A DNA stretch of 64,000 nucleotides from a bacterium (GTDB lineage Bacteria > Krumholzibacteriota > Krumholzibacteriia > LZORAL124-64-63): contig JAAEOA010000352.1 of assembly GCA_024223715.1 (NCBI GenBank), forward strand, positions 38,356 to 102,355, given 5' to 3'. How positions within the stretch are numbered: position 1 is the first letter of the stretch; every line of letters begins with the position of its first letter. The notes below the pieces were generated by a model, which saw only the letters and a list, made by a program, of their open reading frames with translations, did no database searches and was not told where the DNA came from. Positions 45,231 to 54,685 of the stretch are shown piece after piece. The position numbers and the translations under genes were made by a program.

Positions 45231-46106
45231 TTGAAAATATTCCTGAATAACCAATATCTTGACGCCCAGGATGCAAAAATTTCCATCTGGGACGCCGGTT
45301 TTCTTTTTGGCGAAGGCATTTTCACCACCTTCCGTCTCTATAACGGCATCCCCGCAGACCTGAAAACCCACTGGCTTCGTTTGAAAGAACAAACCGCTGA
45401 ACTTTGCATCGACCTGCCCCTTGGTTTTGAACAAACCAAGATCGTCCTGCAAGAGTTGGTTGAATTAAATAACCTTCAAAATTCAGATGCCCGGGCCCGT
45501 ATCACCATCACCCGAGGTGGAGATGAAACTCACCCGGTCCCAGTTGCACCTCAAACTACTTTGCAGCCCACTGCTCTTTGTGCAGTGCATGCCATATCAG
45601 CTGAAATGGATGATGAAATTTCCCAGGGTCTGAACGCCATCACCTTGGGAGCCGAATTTGTCCGTGGCAACTCCCCCCACTTGAAAACAATGAACCATCT
45701 CGCTGCCGTTCTCGGCCTGCGGCAAGCCAGGGCACAGGGCTGCAGCGAAGCAATTATTTTAGATTCCACCAATCGAATCACCGAAGGTGCCATGAGCAAT
45801 ATTTTTCTGGTTAATTCTTCGGGCCTTTGTACGCCAAAAAATGATGGCCGTATTTTAAACGGGTGCACACGGAAAATGGTATTAAGTCTGGCCGGAAAAA
45901 ATGGAATGACCTGTTTGGAGAAAGATTTGCACCAGAACGATTTAATGAATGCCGATGAAGTTTTCCTCTGCAACAGTGTGCGTCAAATTATGCCCATCAT
46001 TCAAATTGATTCGCAATCAATAGGTCAGGGAAAACCCGGGCCAGTAACACAAACCATCAGCCAACTTTATTCGCAAAATATTAAACAACTTATCTCTGGC
46101 TACTAA
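45231..46106 (+). CDS. Class IV PLP-dependent aminotransferase
   Basis: 291 residues beginning with a TTG at 45231 (GGAGA about ten bases upstream). The fold-type IV family includes branched-chain and D-amino-acid aminotransferases and aminodeoxychorismate lyase. The likely Schiff-base Lys is Lys152 in SPHLKTMNHLAAVLGLRQA, followed by CSEAIILDSTNRITEGAMSNIFLVN, which contributes the cofactor Glu. The N-terminus (FLNNQYLDAQDAKISIWDAGFLFGEGIFTTFRLYNG) is typical. Which of the three activities applies cannot be told; no pab or ilv gene is adjacent. Confidence 0.88.
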   Translation: MKIFLNNQYLDAQDAKISIWDAGFLFGEGIFTTFRLYNGIPADLKTHWLRLKEQTAELCIDLPLGFEQTKIVLQELVELNNLQNSDARARITITRGGDETHPVPVAPQTTLQPTALCAVHAISAEMDDEISQGLNAITLGAEFVRGNSPHLKTMNHLAAVLGLRQARAQGCSEAIILDSTNRITEGAMSNIFLVNSSGLCTPKNDGRILNGCTRKMVLSLAGKNGMTCLEKDLHQNDLMNADEVFLCNSVRQIMPIIQIDSQSIGQGKPGPVTQTISQLYSQNIKQLISGY

Positions 46107-46140
46107 AAAAAACGCCGACCCTTTTTAAAAGAGCCGGCGT
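46104..46140 (-). terminator. Intrinsic terminator of the NYN gene
   Basis: On minus, ACGCCG (46135-46140) and CGGCGT (46112-46117) close a stem with inner CTTTT/AAAAG pairing, followed by eight T residues (46104-46111). The T-run overlaps the stop codon of the convergent aminotransferase gene. Confidence 0.75.
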
Positions 46141-46157
46141 AAAAACAGCTTTATCAA

Positions 46158-46778
46158 TTAAAAATCGAAGCTGGTATCCTGTACTTTGAACGAATTAAAA
46201 TCATCGTCATTGTCGGCTGGTGGCAGATCGTTTTTGATCTCCCGAGGCTGGGGCGCAGGAGCACCAGCCAAAGCTATATCTTCCTTCATGGAAGCAAGGT
46301 CAGTGTAGCGGTCGGCTGTCGCGATAAGGTCGGTGCTGGTCATCTCGCGCAAAGCGCAGACTTCAACATGAATACCTTTACGACCGAGTGCTTCCACCAG
46401 GGGACGGAAGTCACCATCACCAGTACAAAGAATAACGGCATCTAATTTATCGGAGAGAGTAAGGGCGTCAATGGCCATTTCCATATCCAAGCTGCTGCGC
46501 ACACTGCGGCCGCCCTGTTCCATATCATTGAAACTTTTAATCTCTTTGATGACTACTTTGAATCCATTGAGACGCAGAAAATTGATGAAATCAATTTTGC
46601 CTTCAGACTGGCTGCTGACAGCGGTATAAAAGTAGGAGCGAACCAAGCGGCGAGGGCCTGCCAGTTTGCCACATAGTTTAAGGTAGTCCAAGCGCATGTT
46701 CAAATGCTTGGCACTGTAATGGATGTTCTCGCCGTCGATAAAAATCGCCACACGATCGTTAGAACTTGGGGTGTACAT
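46158..46778 (-). CDS. NYN/LabA-like PIN-fold nuclease family protein (DUF88)
   Basis: 206 residues. Residues 9-165 form a NYN domain, a PIN-like nuclease fold: VAIFIDGENIHYSAKHL with the first metal Asp, SSLDMEMAIDALTLSDKLDAVILCTGDGDFRPLVEALGRKGIHVEVCALREM with the acidic TGDGDF cluster. LabA-like proteins act on RNA or in circadian control in cyanobacteria. The last 40 residues are polar. Upstream are a promoter (46890-46918) and a hairpin in the leader. It lies downstream of the RND operon on the same strand. Confidence 0.88.
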   Translation of the reverse strand: MYTPSSNDRVAIFIDGENIHYSAKHLNMRLDYLKLCGKLAGPRRLVRSYFYTAVSSQSEGKIDFINFLRLNGFKVVIKEIKSFNDMEQGGRSVRSSLDMEMAIDALTLSDKLDAVILCTGDGDFRPLVEALGRKGIHVEVCALREMTSTDLIATADRYTDLASMKEDIALAGAPAPQPREIKNDLPPADNDDDFNSFKVQDTSFDF

Positions 46779-46808
46779 TTTCGAATCACCTTTACTAAAA
46801 TTACACAG

Positions 46809-46824
46809 GGCCGGTAAGCCGGCC
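46809..46824 (-). promoter_or_regulatory. GC-rich hairpin in the NYN gene leader
   Basis: GGCCGG-TAAG-CCGGCC is a 6-base perfect stem with a four-base loop, about 30 bases before the ATG and without a T-run. It may shield or stabilise the leader rather than terminate. Confidence 0.4.
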
Positions 46825-46889
46825 AGCTAGACGAGTGATTTGACAAAGCAGTCACCCCTATTTGGTGATCAACCCCGTCAACAGCTGAA

Positions 46890-46918
46890 ATGATAGGCTT
46901 GAGACGGCAAGATGGCAA
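46890..46918 (-). promoter_or_regulatory. Sigma70-like promoter of the NYN gene
   Basis: Minus-strand TTGCCA (46913-46918) and TATCAT (46890-46895), 17-base spacer. The leader runs about 105 bases to the ATG at 46778. Confidence 0.5.
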
Positions 46919-46943
46919 TAATAATTATCCCATATTTAATTCG

Positions 46944-49900
46944 CTAATGCCCTCTGACAGCCTTTTGTCGGCGGTTTTGAGCCCATTGAAGTTTCCCCTT
47001 TTCCAGCCACTGGGCAAGAACTGTGGCCAGTCTATAGTAGGTTGGCAAAACCAAAAGAGTTAGCACTGTACTGGAAGCCAAACCACCGCTGATGGCCCGT
47101 GCCATCGGATAATATTCAGCTCCTGCGACATGAGCCCCATGAAAAACAGCCAAGGGCATAAGTCCTAATATGGTTGTACCGGCAGTCATCAGAATGGGTC
47201 GCAACCGCTCGCCACAAGCCTGAACAATGGCTGAATCCAAATCCATGCCCGCCTTGCGGTGATTGTTGACATGATCAATGAGCACAATTCCGTTGTTCAC
47301 AACTACGCCAATGAGAATGACAATGCCAATCATAGCCATCATGTTGAACGGTGTGCTTGTGGCCATCATCAACCAGAAAACACCCAGAGATGCAAAAGGC
47401 ACCGTACCCATTACCACAACCGGGTAAAGCAGTGATTCAAAAAGACTGGCCATCACAAAGAACACACAGGCCAAGGCCAGAATCATGTTGATACCCATCT
47501 CATTTTGCTGCTGCTGGGCCCGCACAATTTCGGAACCAAAATTCCAGTCATATCCCAGCGGCAGGTCCATGCCATCCATCAGCGGACGGATCAGATTCAA
47601 AACTTCATCCAGCTTTTCTCCGTCGTAAGTCCCACTAATAGTGATGCCACTTTTTTGATCCATTCTGAAGATGCGTTCCGGACTCACTCCAAATTGGAAA
47701 TCGGCCACCTGGCCCAATTGAACCGATTGACCACCAATGGATCCAACAGTCAACAAGGCAAGATTTTCCAGCGACTCTGAATCTTCCGGATACAGGGAGA
47801 TAATCATGTCGATTTCTTTTTGTCCCGTTTGCAACCTCGGCAAGCGCATTCCCCGGTAAGTCAAAGCCATGATTTCAGAAATCGTCGATGGAGAGATGCC
47901 AAAACGACCGGCTTTATCTGGATCCACTTTGATTTGAATTTCAGATTTTCCATTGTCGTTGTCGCTGAGCAAATCGCCCACTCCCTCAAGGGACGCAAGA
48001 CGACGCTTGGCCTCTTCCACAAAACTTTCCAGATATTCCGTTTCTTCACCACTAATTGTCAGACTGAACGTTTTGGCGCCGGATTCCTGTCCATCATCGC
48101 CACCAAAACGGTAAACAACTCCAGCCTGTTCCGGAAGATCAGCTCGCAAACTTTCCCTGGTTTCCTGGAAAAACTCATCGCTGACCACCCCTTCAGAAAA
48201 GAAAAGGACAACCGCTCCACCACCCGCTCCATACCAGGCATAAATATCTTTAACGCCCAATCCCTCACGGCGCGATTCAAGGTAATCCACCAACTTCAAT
48301 ACATTCACTTTGGCGGTTTTTTTATCCACCGGATCGCTGAAATCCAGCCCAACACGCAAACTCTCCCGTTGGATGCCCTGATCGCCTTCCACGTCCGGTT
48401 TAAAATCTGTAACTTTCATGGCCACAACCGTAATTATCAAAACCAAGGGCATGATCACAAAAGCTGTCGTCAGGGGATGCTTCAAAGCCGTCCAATTTAA
48501 TACACGCAGATAATTTTTTTTAAGAGCCACCAACCAGCGAGCTTCTTTCAAACTCTTTTTATTATCCGACCGGGTCATGCGTATGGAAAGGGCGGGAATT
48601 AGAGTCAGGCTCACCAGCAGCGAAAAAATCAGAGTGACGCTAATGGTAACTCCCACTTCGCCCAGCCAGACTGACATTTCATCAGTTTTGCTTAAAACAA
48701 TGGGAGCAAAAACAATAATTGTGGTCAGGGTGGAGGCCACAATTGCACGACCCACTTCTTTGGTTCCACGAGCAGCGGCAGCCACAGGATTGGCTCCAAG
48801 ATGTTGCTGCCGGTGAATGGATTCAAGAACCACAACCGCGTTGTCGACCAGCATTCCCACACCAAGCATCAGCCCCATCATGGTCAAAACATTTAAGCTG
48901 CTACCCGATAAGAACAGATAAATAGTGGTACCCAGAATGGAAATGGGAATAGCAATGGAGACCACCAGGGTCATGCTCAACCGGCGAAGGAAAAGATACA
49001 AAATGGCAACAGCAAAAATTGACCCGTAAAAACCACCCTGAAGCATGCTTTTCAGCGAATCGGTAATTTGATCGGCCTGGTTGAAGAAGGAAAAGCTGTT
49101 AATACCCTGAAGAGCAGGGTCCTGGTTGATTCGTTCCAGTTCCTTTTCAACAGCCCGGCAAACATCGACCGTATTGTAACCCGAAGCCTTTTGAACCCAA
49201 AAGGCAATGGCCGGTTCTTCATTCAAAATGCGGCCATAACTTAAAGCCGGCGCACCATACAGAACTTCCGCAACATCTTTCAATTTCAAGCCATTGGCCG
49301 AAATGGGAAGTTCCTTCAGGTCCTCCACTCCATTGAGATCACTGACGGTTCGCACATCGTACCGCAATCCACCGTCGGTAACTCTGCCTACTGTCAATTC
49401 CACATTGGCAGCCTGAAGTTCAGTGAACAAATGGCTCACGTCCACATTGTGTTCCATGATTTTGTCAAAAAGCAAATACACCGAAGCCTGAGTTGGATTC
49501 ACGCCATCGATTTGGACCCGCCCAACTCCGGGAATTCGCTGCAAAGGAGCAATAATTTTCTGGTCCAGCAAATCCCAGCTTTCGCTCAGGTCACGACCCT
49601 TGGCCGAGATGCGCCCTTCAATAATGGGAATGTCATTGGTATTGAAAGTCAACAGCATGATTTGCTGAATATCTTCAGGAAGATCGCCCCGAATCTGGTC
49701 GATGCGTTCCTTGACTTCCATGCGAAGCAGGTTTACATCACGACCCCATTCAAAGACCACTCCCACCTGAACGGCATCTGAATCACTGAAACTTCTCAAT
49801 TCACGCACGCCACCCAAAGTGGCCAGTACTTCTTCAATGGGACGCACGATTTCTTTTTCATTCTCCGTAGGCAGCCCATTCTGGTACGGAATGTATACCG

Positions 49901-50036
49901 CAATAAATGGGAACTCCACCCGGGGCAGAAAATCCAAAGGCAGTTTGGCAATGGACACGGCTCCGAGCAGGACAATGGAGACCAGGGCCATAGCCAAAGT
50001 CACTGGTCTTCTTAGGGCGAAATAAGTGAGCCACAT
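46944..50036 (-). CDS. RND (HAE1-type) efflux permease, second pump
   Basis: 1030 residues from the ATG at 50034-50036 (AAGGAG six bases upstream, four bases from the upstream stop codon). It has the 12-helix AcrB plan: FALRRPVTLAMALVSIVLLG as helix 1, large periplasmic loops after helices 1 and 7, and helix 4 LMLGVGMLVDNAVVVLESIHR, which carries one Asp where AcrB has Asp-Asp. It exports small molecules from periplasm or membrane using the proton gradient. It follows a second RND pump gene and the adaptor, forming an adaptor-pump-pump operon. Confidence 0.93.
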   Translation of the reverse strand: MWLTYFALRRPVTLAMALVSIVLLGAVSIAKLPLDFLPRVEFPFIAVYIPYQNGLPTENEKEIVRPIEEVLATLGGVRELRSFSDSDAVQVGVVFEWGRDVNLLRMEVKERIDQIRGDLPEDIQQIMLLTFNTNDIPIIEGRISAKGRDLSESWDLLDQKIIAPLQRIPGVGRVQIDGVNPTQASVYLLFDKIMEHNVDVSHLFTELQAANVELTVGRVTDGGLRYDVRTVSDLNGVEDLKELPISANGLKLKDVAEVLYGAPALSYGRILNEEPAIAFWVQKASGYNTVDVCRAVEKELERINQDPALQGINSFSFFNQADQITDSLKSMLQGGFYGSIFAVAILYLFLRRLSMTLVVSIAIPISILGTTIYLFLSGSSLNVLTMMGLMLGVGMLVDNAVVVLESIHRQQHLGANPVAAAARGTKEVGRAIVASTLTTIIVFAPIVLSKTDEMSVWLGEVGVTISVTLIFSLLVSLTLIPALSIRMTRSDNKKSLKEARWLVALKKNYLRVLNWTALKHPLTTAFVIMPLVLIITVVAMKVTDFKPDVEGDQGIQRESLRVGLDFSDPVDKKTAKVNVLKLVDYLESRREGLGVKDIYAWYGAGGGAVVLFFSEGVVSDEFFQETRESLRADLPEQAGVVYRFGGDDGQESGAKTFSLTISGEETEYLESFVEEAKRRLASLEGVGDLLSDNDNGKSEIQIKVDPDKAGRFGISPSTISEIMALTYRGMRLPRLQTGQKEIDMIISLYPEDSESLENLALLTVGSIGGQSVQLGQVADFQFGVSPERIFRMDQKSGITISGTYDGEKLDEVLNLIRPLMDGMDLPLGYDWNFGSEIVRAQQQQNEMGINMILALACVFFVMASLFESLLYPVVVMGTVPFASLGVFWLMMATSTPFNMMAMIGIVILIGVVVNNGIVLIDHVNNHRKAGMDLDSAIVQACGERLRPILMTAGTTILGLMPLAVFHGAHVAGAEYYPMARAISGGLASSTVLTLLVLPTYYRLATVLAQWLEKGKLQWAQNRRQKAVRGH

Positions 50037-50037
50037 G

Positions 50038-53000
50038 CTAGGCTCCTTTTTCGCTGCGAGAGAACAGGGAATAAATAACCGGTACAACAACCAGAGTCAG
50101 AAGGGTTGCCAATAGTAAGCCACTGATGACTGTCACGGCCAGGGGCGCCCGTAATTCGGCCCCTTCACCCAATCCCAAAGCCATGGGCAGAAGCCCCAAC
50201 ACTGTTGTTGAAGTGGTCATCAAAATGGGGCGCAGACGCTCAGACCCCGCTTCGCGCATGGCCAGGGCCAGCTCCATTCCGTTGCGGCGCAACTGGTTGA
50301 TGCGATCCACCAGAACGATGCCATTATTCACAACAATACCGGCTAGCATGATGGCCCCAATAACCGCAATAACACTGACACTCATGCCGCCAAGATACAA
50401 TCCGTAAACAGCGCCAGTCATAGCCAGCGGAACGGTGAACATAATGATCAGCGGATAAAGGAAAGATTCAAACTGCGACGCCATTACCAGATAGACCAAA
50501 AATACAGCCAGCAAAATGGCCATTTGCAAGGACCGGAAGCTTTTGGCCATTTCATCGTTCTGGCCACCAAGTTCCACCGATACTCCGGCAGGCAAAGTGA
50601 TTTCCCGAAGCAGAATCTCGAGTTCTTCGGTAACCGAACCAAGATCCCGGCCACTCAGATTTGCAGAAACAATGGCCACCCTTTTACTTCCGAGGCGGTG
50701 AATTTCCGAAGGTCCAAGAACCACTTCCATATCAGCAAGGGCACTTAAGGGAATAGGAATTCCTTCACGTTCAGTAACAATCAAATCTTTTACAGCAGTC
50801 AAAGTATTTCGCTGTTCGCTATTATTCATGACCCGAATATCCACATGACGTTCACGGTCACGGTAACGGCTGGCGACATTTCCTCGAACCTTGTCCCGTA
50901 CAGTGGTTGATACCCCTCCCAGGGTCAGACCAAAACGATTCAACTTAGCCCGGTCAAAACTAACCTGAACTTCCGGAGATCCCGGTACCATGCTCAAGCG
51001 GATATCACGCAGACCATCAACTGTTTCCAGTTTTTCGCCCACCAAGTCGGCAGTGCGTTGCAAATCGGGAAGACTGTAGCCGTAAATATCCACTTCAACA
51101 GGGGCGCCAAAGGCCAGCAAAGCTTGCCGGCGAACTTTCATACGCAGCTTAGGATGTTCCTGCAATACCTGCCGGATGTTCTCCAGAACAGTGGCTTCAG
51201 CTTCGGAGGTGGACTCGTTCAAACGAACATGAACCTCAGCGCGGTTTTCCTTGCGCCTTTGAGCACTGGTTTCACCATCGCGAGAGACACCTACATCACC
51301 GGCCACCAGAGCAATGCCTGGCAACTTGGCTAACTTTTTTTCAAGGGCGGAAACTTCATGGTCGGTAAGACTCAAAGGTGTGCCTTCGGGCATTTCCAAC
51401 GCCAAAGTGAATTCCCCGCGAGCCAACGGCGGAACAAGCTCTGTTCCCAAACGGGGCCATAACGAAACCGCGCCACCAGCCAGAATCAGTACCAGAATAA
51501 TCACCAGAATGCGTTGCTTTAATGCCCAGTTCAAAATCGCTTCATAAGACGATTGAATCAGTGGAAAAATCCGCTCAAAAGTCCAAGTCAAAGGCCACAT
51601 TGCAATGTTCACTACATGTCGCAACAACCACAGGATCTGTTTTAATAAACGCCCGACCAGCAGCGGAACTCCGAGAATAAAGAACAAAGCCAAACCCTGC
51701 AATATTCGTCCAATGAGAAATCTGGAGCTGGCATATTGATACCAGGATTCAAACCAGCTGGCTGGTTTTATACTTGAACCACCCTCATTTTGCTGTCCCT
51801 CACCCAAACGCGTACCACGCACTCTTTGACCGAAAGCCACAGCCATTGGAGTGAAAGTCAGCGAGAGAATCAGCGAAACCGCCAGACTGAAAGTCACGGT
51901 CAAAGCCTGATCTCGGAAAATTTGTCCAGCTACGCCCACGACTACAAAGACGATGGGCACAAAAACAGCCAGAGTCGTCAGTGTGGATGCAGTAACCGCA
52001 CCGGCCACTTCCGCGGAACCAGCTGCGGCAATTTCTCCGGGGTCGGTCCCGGGTTTAGATTTTTCCCTGCGCCTGTGAATGCTCTCCAGAACCACAATGG
52101 AATTATCAACAAGCATTCCCACACCCAGGGCCAACCCACCAAGTGACATCACATTGAGAGAAACGTCCCGGGTGAGCATTAGAATAAAAGTCGCCACAAT
52201 GGAAATGGGGATGGCAATACCAATAAGCAGGGTGCTGCGGAAATCCCTCAAAAAGACAAACAAAACCACGATAGCCAGAAGTCCACCAACCAGAGCATTG
52301 TTCCGAACTTCTTTCACTGCTGATGCAATAAAAATCGATTGGTCAAAAAGAACTTCCAGTTTTACTGAGTCGGGCAAACGCACCCTCAGTTCATCAAGGT
52401 GACCGGTTACCAGATTCGCCATTTCAACAATATTAGCATCGCCCTCTTTGTAAATGGCAATTTCCACACTTTCGTGGCCGTCAATATGGGTAACAGTAGT
52501 CCGTTCCTTGTGAGTACGGTAAACCCTGGCTACTTCTGACAAACGGATGGGCTTACCGGCAACCAACCCCACGGTGACTTTTTCGATGTCTTCCAGACTT
52601 TCGAAACGACTTAAGGTTCGTACAATATATTCACTGTTTCGATCGCGCAGGCGCCCACCGCTGGCATTAATATTTTCGGAAGCCAAGGCCTGACTGACGG
52701 TACCAATTTGCAGCCCCAAAGCGGATAAACGGGTTTCGTCTATTTCCACTCTGATTTCTTCTTCCAGCCCCCCAGCTACCTGAGCGGCAGCCACTCCCTG
52801 CAAAGCTTCCAGTTCTTTTTTCAGCACATCGTCGGCAATATTTCTCAGACGCACCAAAGGCACATTTCCCTGCAGGCCAATACGCACAACAGGATCCTGA
52901 GCCGGATCGTACTTCAATAACAAAGGCACTCTGGTTTCGGCCGGCAACCTGACAAGTTCTATTTTCTCACGCACGTCCAGGGCGGCATAATCCATGGCCG

Positions 53001-53295
53001 TTCCCCAGTTGAATTCCAGAGTAATCTGAGACATTCCCGACTGGCTGATGGAGTGCACCTTACGCAGCCCAGGCACCACTCCCACAGCTTCTTCCAAAGG
53101 ACGGGTTACCAAATTTTCAACATCAACCGGAGCGGTTCCGGGAAATTCGGTCTGTACTGTGAGGCTCGGATAACGAATCTCCGGCAACAATCTCATGTCC
53201 AGTCGACCCAGAGCCGTCATCCCAAAAACGATGGCAGCCAGAGTAATCATCCATACGGTAACCGGATGAGTAACAGCAAAGCGGATGATTTTCAT
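50038..53295 (-). CDS. RND (HAE1-type) efflux permease, first pump
   Basis: 1085 residues. The start overlaps the adaptor stop as TGATG and has GGAG upstream. Helix 1 is FAVTHPVTVWMITLAAIVFG; helix 4 is GLALGVGMLVDNSIVVLESIHRR. Between helices 6 and 7 (about residues 500-590) it has an extra Gly/Trp-rich and hydrophobic segment (SWFESWYQYASSRFLI, then LFFILGVPLLVGRLL, then HVVNIAMWPLTW) beyond the usual short amphipathic helix, making this loop longer than in the neighbour. It probably forms a tripartite pump with the adaptor. Substrate unknown; the outer-membrane TolC-type partner is not in the window. Confidence 0.92.
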   Translation of the reverse strand: MKIIRFAVTHPVTVWMITLAAIVFGMTALGRLDMRLLPEIRYPSLTVQTEFPGTAPVDVENLVTRPLEEAVGVVPGLRKVHSISQSGMSQITLEFNWGTAMDYAALDVREKIELVRLPAETRVPLLLKYDPAQDPVVRIGLQGNVPLVRLRNIADDVLKKELEALQGVAAAQVAGGLEEEIRVEIDETRLSALGLQIGTVSQALASENINASGGRLRDRNSEYIVRTLSRFESLEDIEKVTVGLVAGKPIRLSEVARVYRTHKERTTVTHIDGHESVEIAIYKEGDANIVEMANLVTGHLDELRVRLPDSVKLEVLFDQSIFIASAVKEVRNNALVGGLLAIVVLFVFLRDFRSTLLIGIAIPISIVATFILMLTRDVSLNVMSLGGLALGVGMLVDNSIVVLESIHRRREKSKPGTDPGEIAAAGSAEVAGAVTASTLTTLAVFVPIVFVVVGVAGQIFRDQALTVTFSLAVSLILSLTFTPMAVAFGQRVRGTRLGEGQQNEGGSSIKPASWFESWYQYASSRFLIGRILQGLALFFILGVPLLVGRLLKQILWLLRHVVNIAMWPLTWTFERIFPLIQSSYEAILNWALKQRILVIILVLILAGGAVSLWPRLGTELVPPLARGEFTLALEMPEGTPLSLTDHEVSALEKKLAKLPGIALVAGDVGVSRDGETSAQRRKENRAEVHVRLNESTSEAEATVLENIRQVLQEHPKLRMKVRRQALLAFGAPVEVDIYGYSLPDLQRTADLVGEKLETVDGLRDIRLSMVPGSPEVQVSFDRAKLNRFGLTLGGVSTTVRDKVRGNVASRYRDRERHVDIRVMNNSEQRNTLTAVKDLIVTEREGIPIPLSALADMEVVLGPSEIHRLGSKRVAIVSANLSGRDLGSVTEELEILLREITLPAGVSVELGGQNDEMAKSFRSLQMAILLAVFLVYLVMASQFESFLYPLIIMFTVPLAMTGAVYGLYLGGMSVSVIAVIGAIMLAGIVVNNGIVLVDRINQLRRNGMELALAMREAGSERLRPILMTTSTTVLGLLPMALGLGEGAELRAPLAVTVISGLLLATLLTLVVVPVIYSLFSRSEKGA

Positions 53296-54497
53296 CAGTT
53301 GTTCTCCGACAGGGCTGCAACAGTGTCCGCCTCAACAGAAGAGTCGTCGTTGGGTGATTCATAACCCAGAGCCTCGCCATTCAAAGCTTTAATTAATGCA
53401 CCAGTGCGAAGTCCGCCCTGGCCAACAGTTACAATGAATTCGCCGTTGTTCAGGCCTTCCAGAATTTCCACATGGGTCTCATCATAAAGGCCGGTACGAA
53501 TTTCCACTTTGCGTACCGTATCGGCCGCTGCAATAAAGACACTTCGCAAGGCACCTTCTTCGACCAGGGCCAATTTGGGAATAGACAAAGCGTCGTGATG
53601 AGAATCCGTGGTGATGCGTACTTTGGCAAAACCACCCACCTTGGCCAGTTCATCGGCATTTTCCAGCAACAAGGTCAGTCGTACGGTACTGGTGGCTGGA
53701 TCCACAACTGGAGAAATTCTTTCAACTTTTGCATCCAGAGAATGGTCCAGAGCTTCGGGTGAAACCAGAACCCGTTGCCCGGCAGACACCTTGCGGGCCA
53801 CCGCTTCAGGCAAATTAATGCGAACACGCAGAGGTTCAAAATCGCCGAGAGTAAAGGCGGGAGTATTCATGGGTATTTGCTGGCCCAGAACAATTTTCCG
53901 GTCGGTTATTCTACCGGAAAAAGCAGCCCTGATTCGGGTATCTTCCAGGGTAATGGCCGCCAAATCCCGTTCGGCTTTGGCCAACTTCCAGCTGGAATCC
54001 ACATCGTCGTATTCCTGCTGGCTAATCAACTCGCCGCTAAGCATTTCCTTGTTTCGGTCCAACAGGCGTTTTTTATCTGAAAGGGTCAATTCGGCTTTTT
54101 GCAGCTGAATTTTTTCCCGGGCATTCTCCAATTCCGCCAGAACACTGTCTTTCTCCACCCAGTCGCCCTCTTCCACTACAATGCTCTGAACCCTGCCTGC
54201 GGTGCGGCTGGTCAGGTCCACCAGACGATCGGCTTCAATAACCGAGGCCGCCCGGTAATAGGCACTGATGCCATGGGCGCTGGCCTGAGCCAGTTCTACA
54301 GGAACGGGTAAAATCTCTGGTTTATCCGTTTTTTCTTCCTCACTGGCGGTGGAATCGGCGGTCGCAGCTGAGGCACCTAAATTTGCCAATGGCCCCACGG
54401 CAGGCAAATTATCAGTGAAATACAACCCTGCACCACTACCGACAACCAACAACAAAAGGAAGAATACCAAGAAAACTGGTTTTTTTAGAATTGACAT
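53295..54497 (-). CDS. RND efflux periplasmic adaptor (membrane fusion protein)
   Basis: 400 residues from the ATG at 54495-54497 (GGGAG eight bases upstream; a TTG five codons earlier is an alternative). An N-terminal hydrophobic helix anchors it to the inner membrane. Order of domains: barrel-sandwich part (LVDLTSRTAGRVQSIVVEEGDWVEKDSVLAELE), coiled-coil hairpin (KIQLQKAELTLSDKKRLLDRN, SWKLAKAERDLAAITLEDTRIRAAFSGRI), then beta-barrel (PLRVRINLPEAVARKVSAGQRV) and membrane-proximal domain. It links the pump to an outer-membrane channel and is the first gene of the three-gene operon. Confidence 0.93.
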   Translation of the reverse strand: MSILKKPVFLVFFLLLLVVGSGAGLYFTDNLPAVGPLANLGASAATADSTASEEEKTDKPEILPVPVELAQASAHGISAYYRAASVIEADRLVDLTSRTAGRVQSIVVEEGDWVEKDSVLAELENAREKIQLQKAELTLSDKKRLLDRNKEMLSGELISQQEYDDVDSSWKLAKAERDLAAITLEDTRIRAAFSGRITDRKIVLGQQIPMNTPAFTLGDFEPLRVRINLPEAVARKVSAGQRVLVSPEALDHSLDAKVERISPVVDPATSTVRLTLLLENADELAKVGGFAKVRITTDSHHDALSIPKLALVEEGALRSVFIAAADTVRKVEIRTGLYDETHVEILEGLNNGEFIVTVGQGGLRTGALIKALNGEALGYESPNDDSSVEADTVAALSENN

Positions 54498-54685
54498 CGT
54501 CCGGGCTCCCAAACTTGAAATGTGGAAATCTTATGATCTGCATGAAACCAGACGCATAAAACTCCCATAGGTTGCATCGGAACCCCTGATTAATTTTCAA
54601 GGCTGGATATCGGGCCCTCAGATGGCTATTTTTCAGAGGACCAAATCAACCCATTGCCCACGCCAAATTTCTGAGGGGTTTCACC

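Noticed and set aside
54498..54685. Promoters in the adaptor/ftcD divergent gap
   Set aside because: Only partial -10 or -35 matches with poor spacing were found on either strand.
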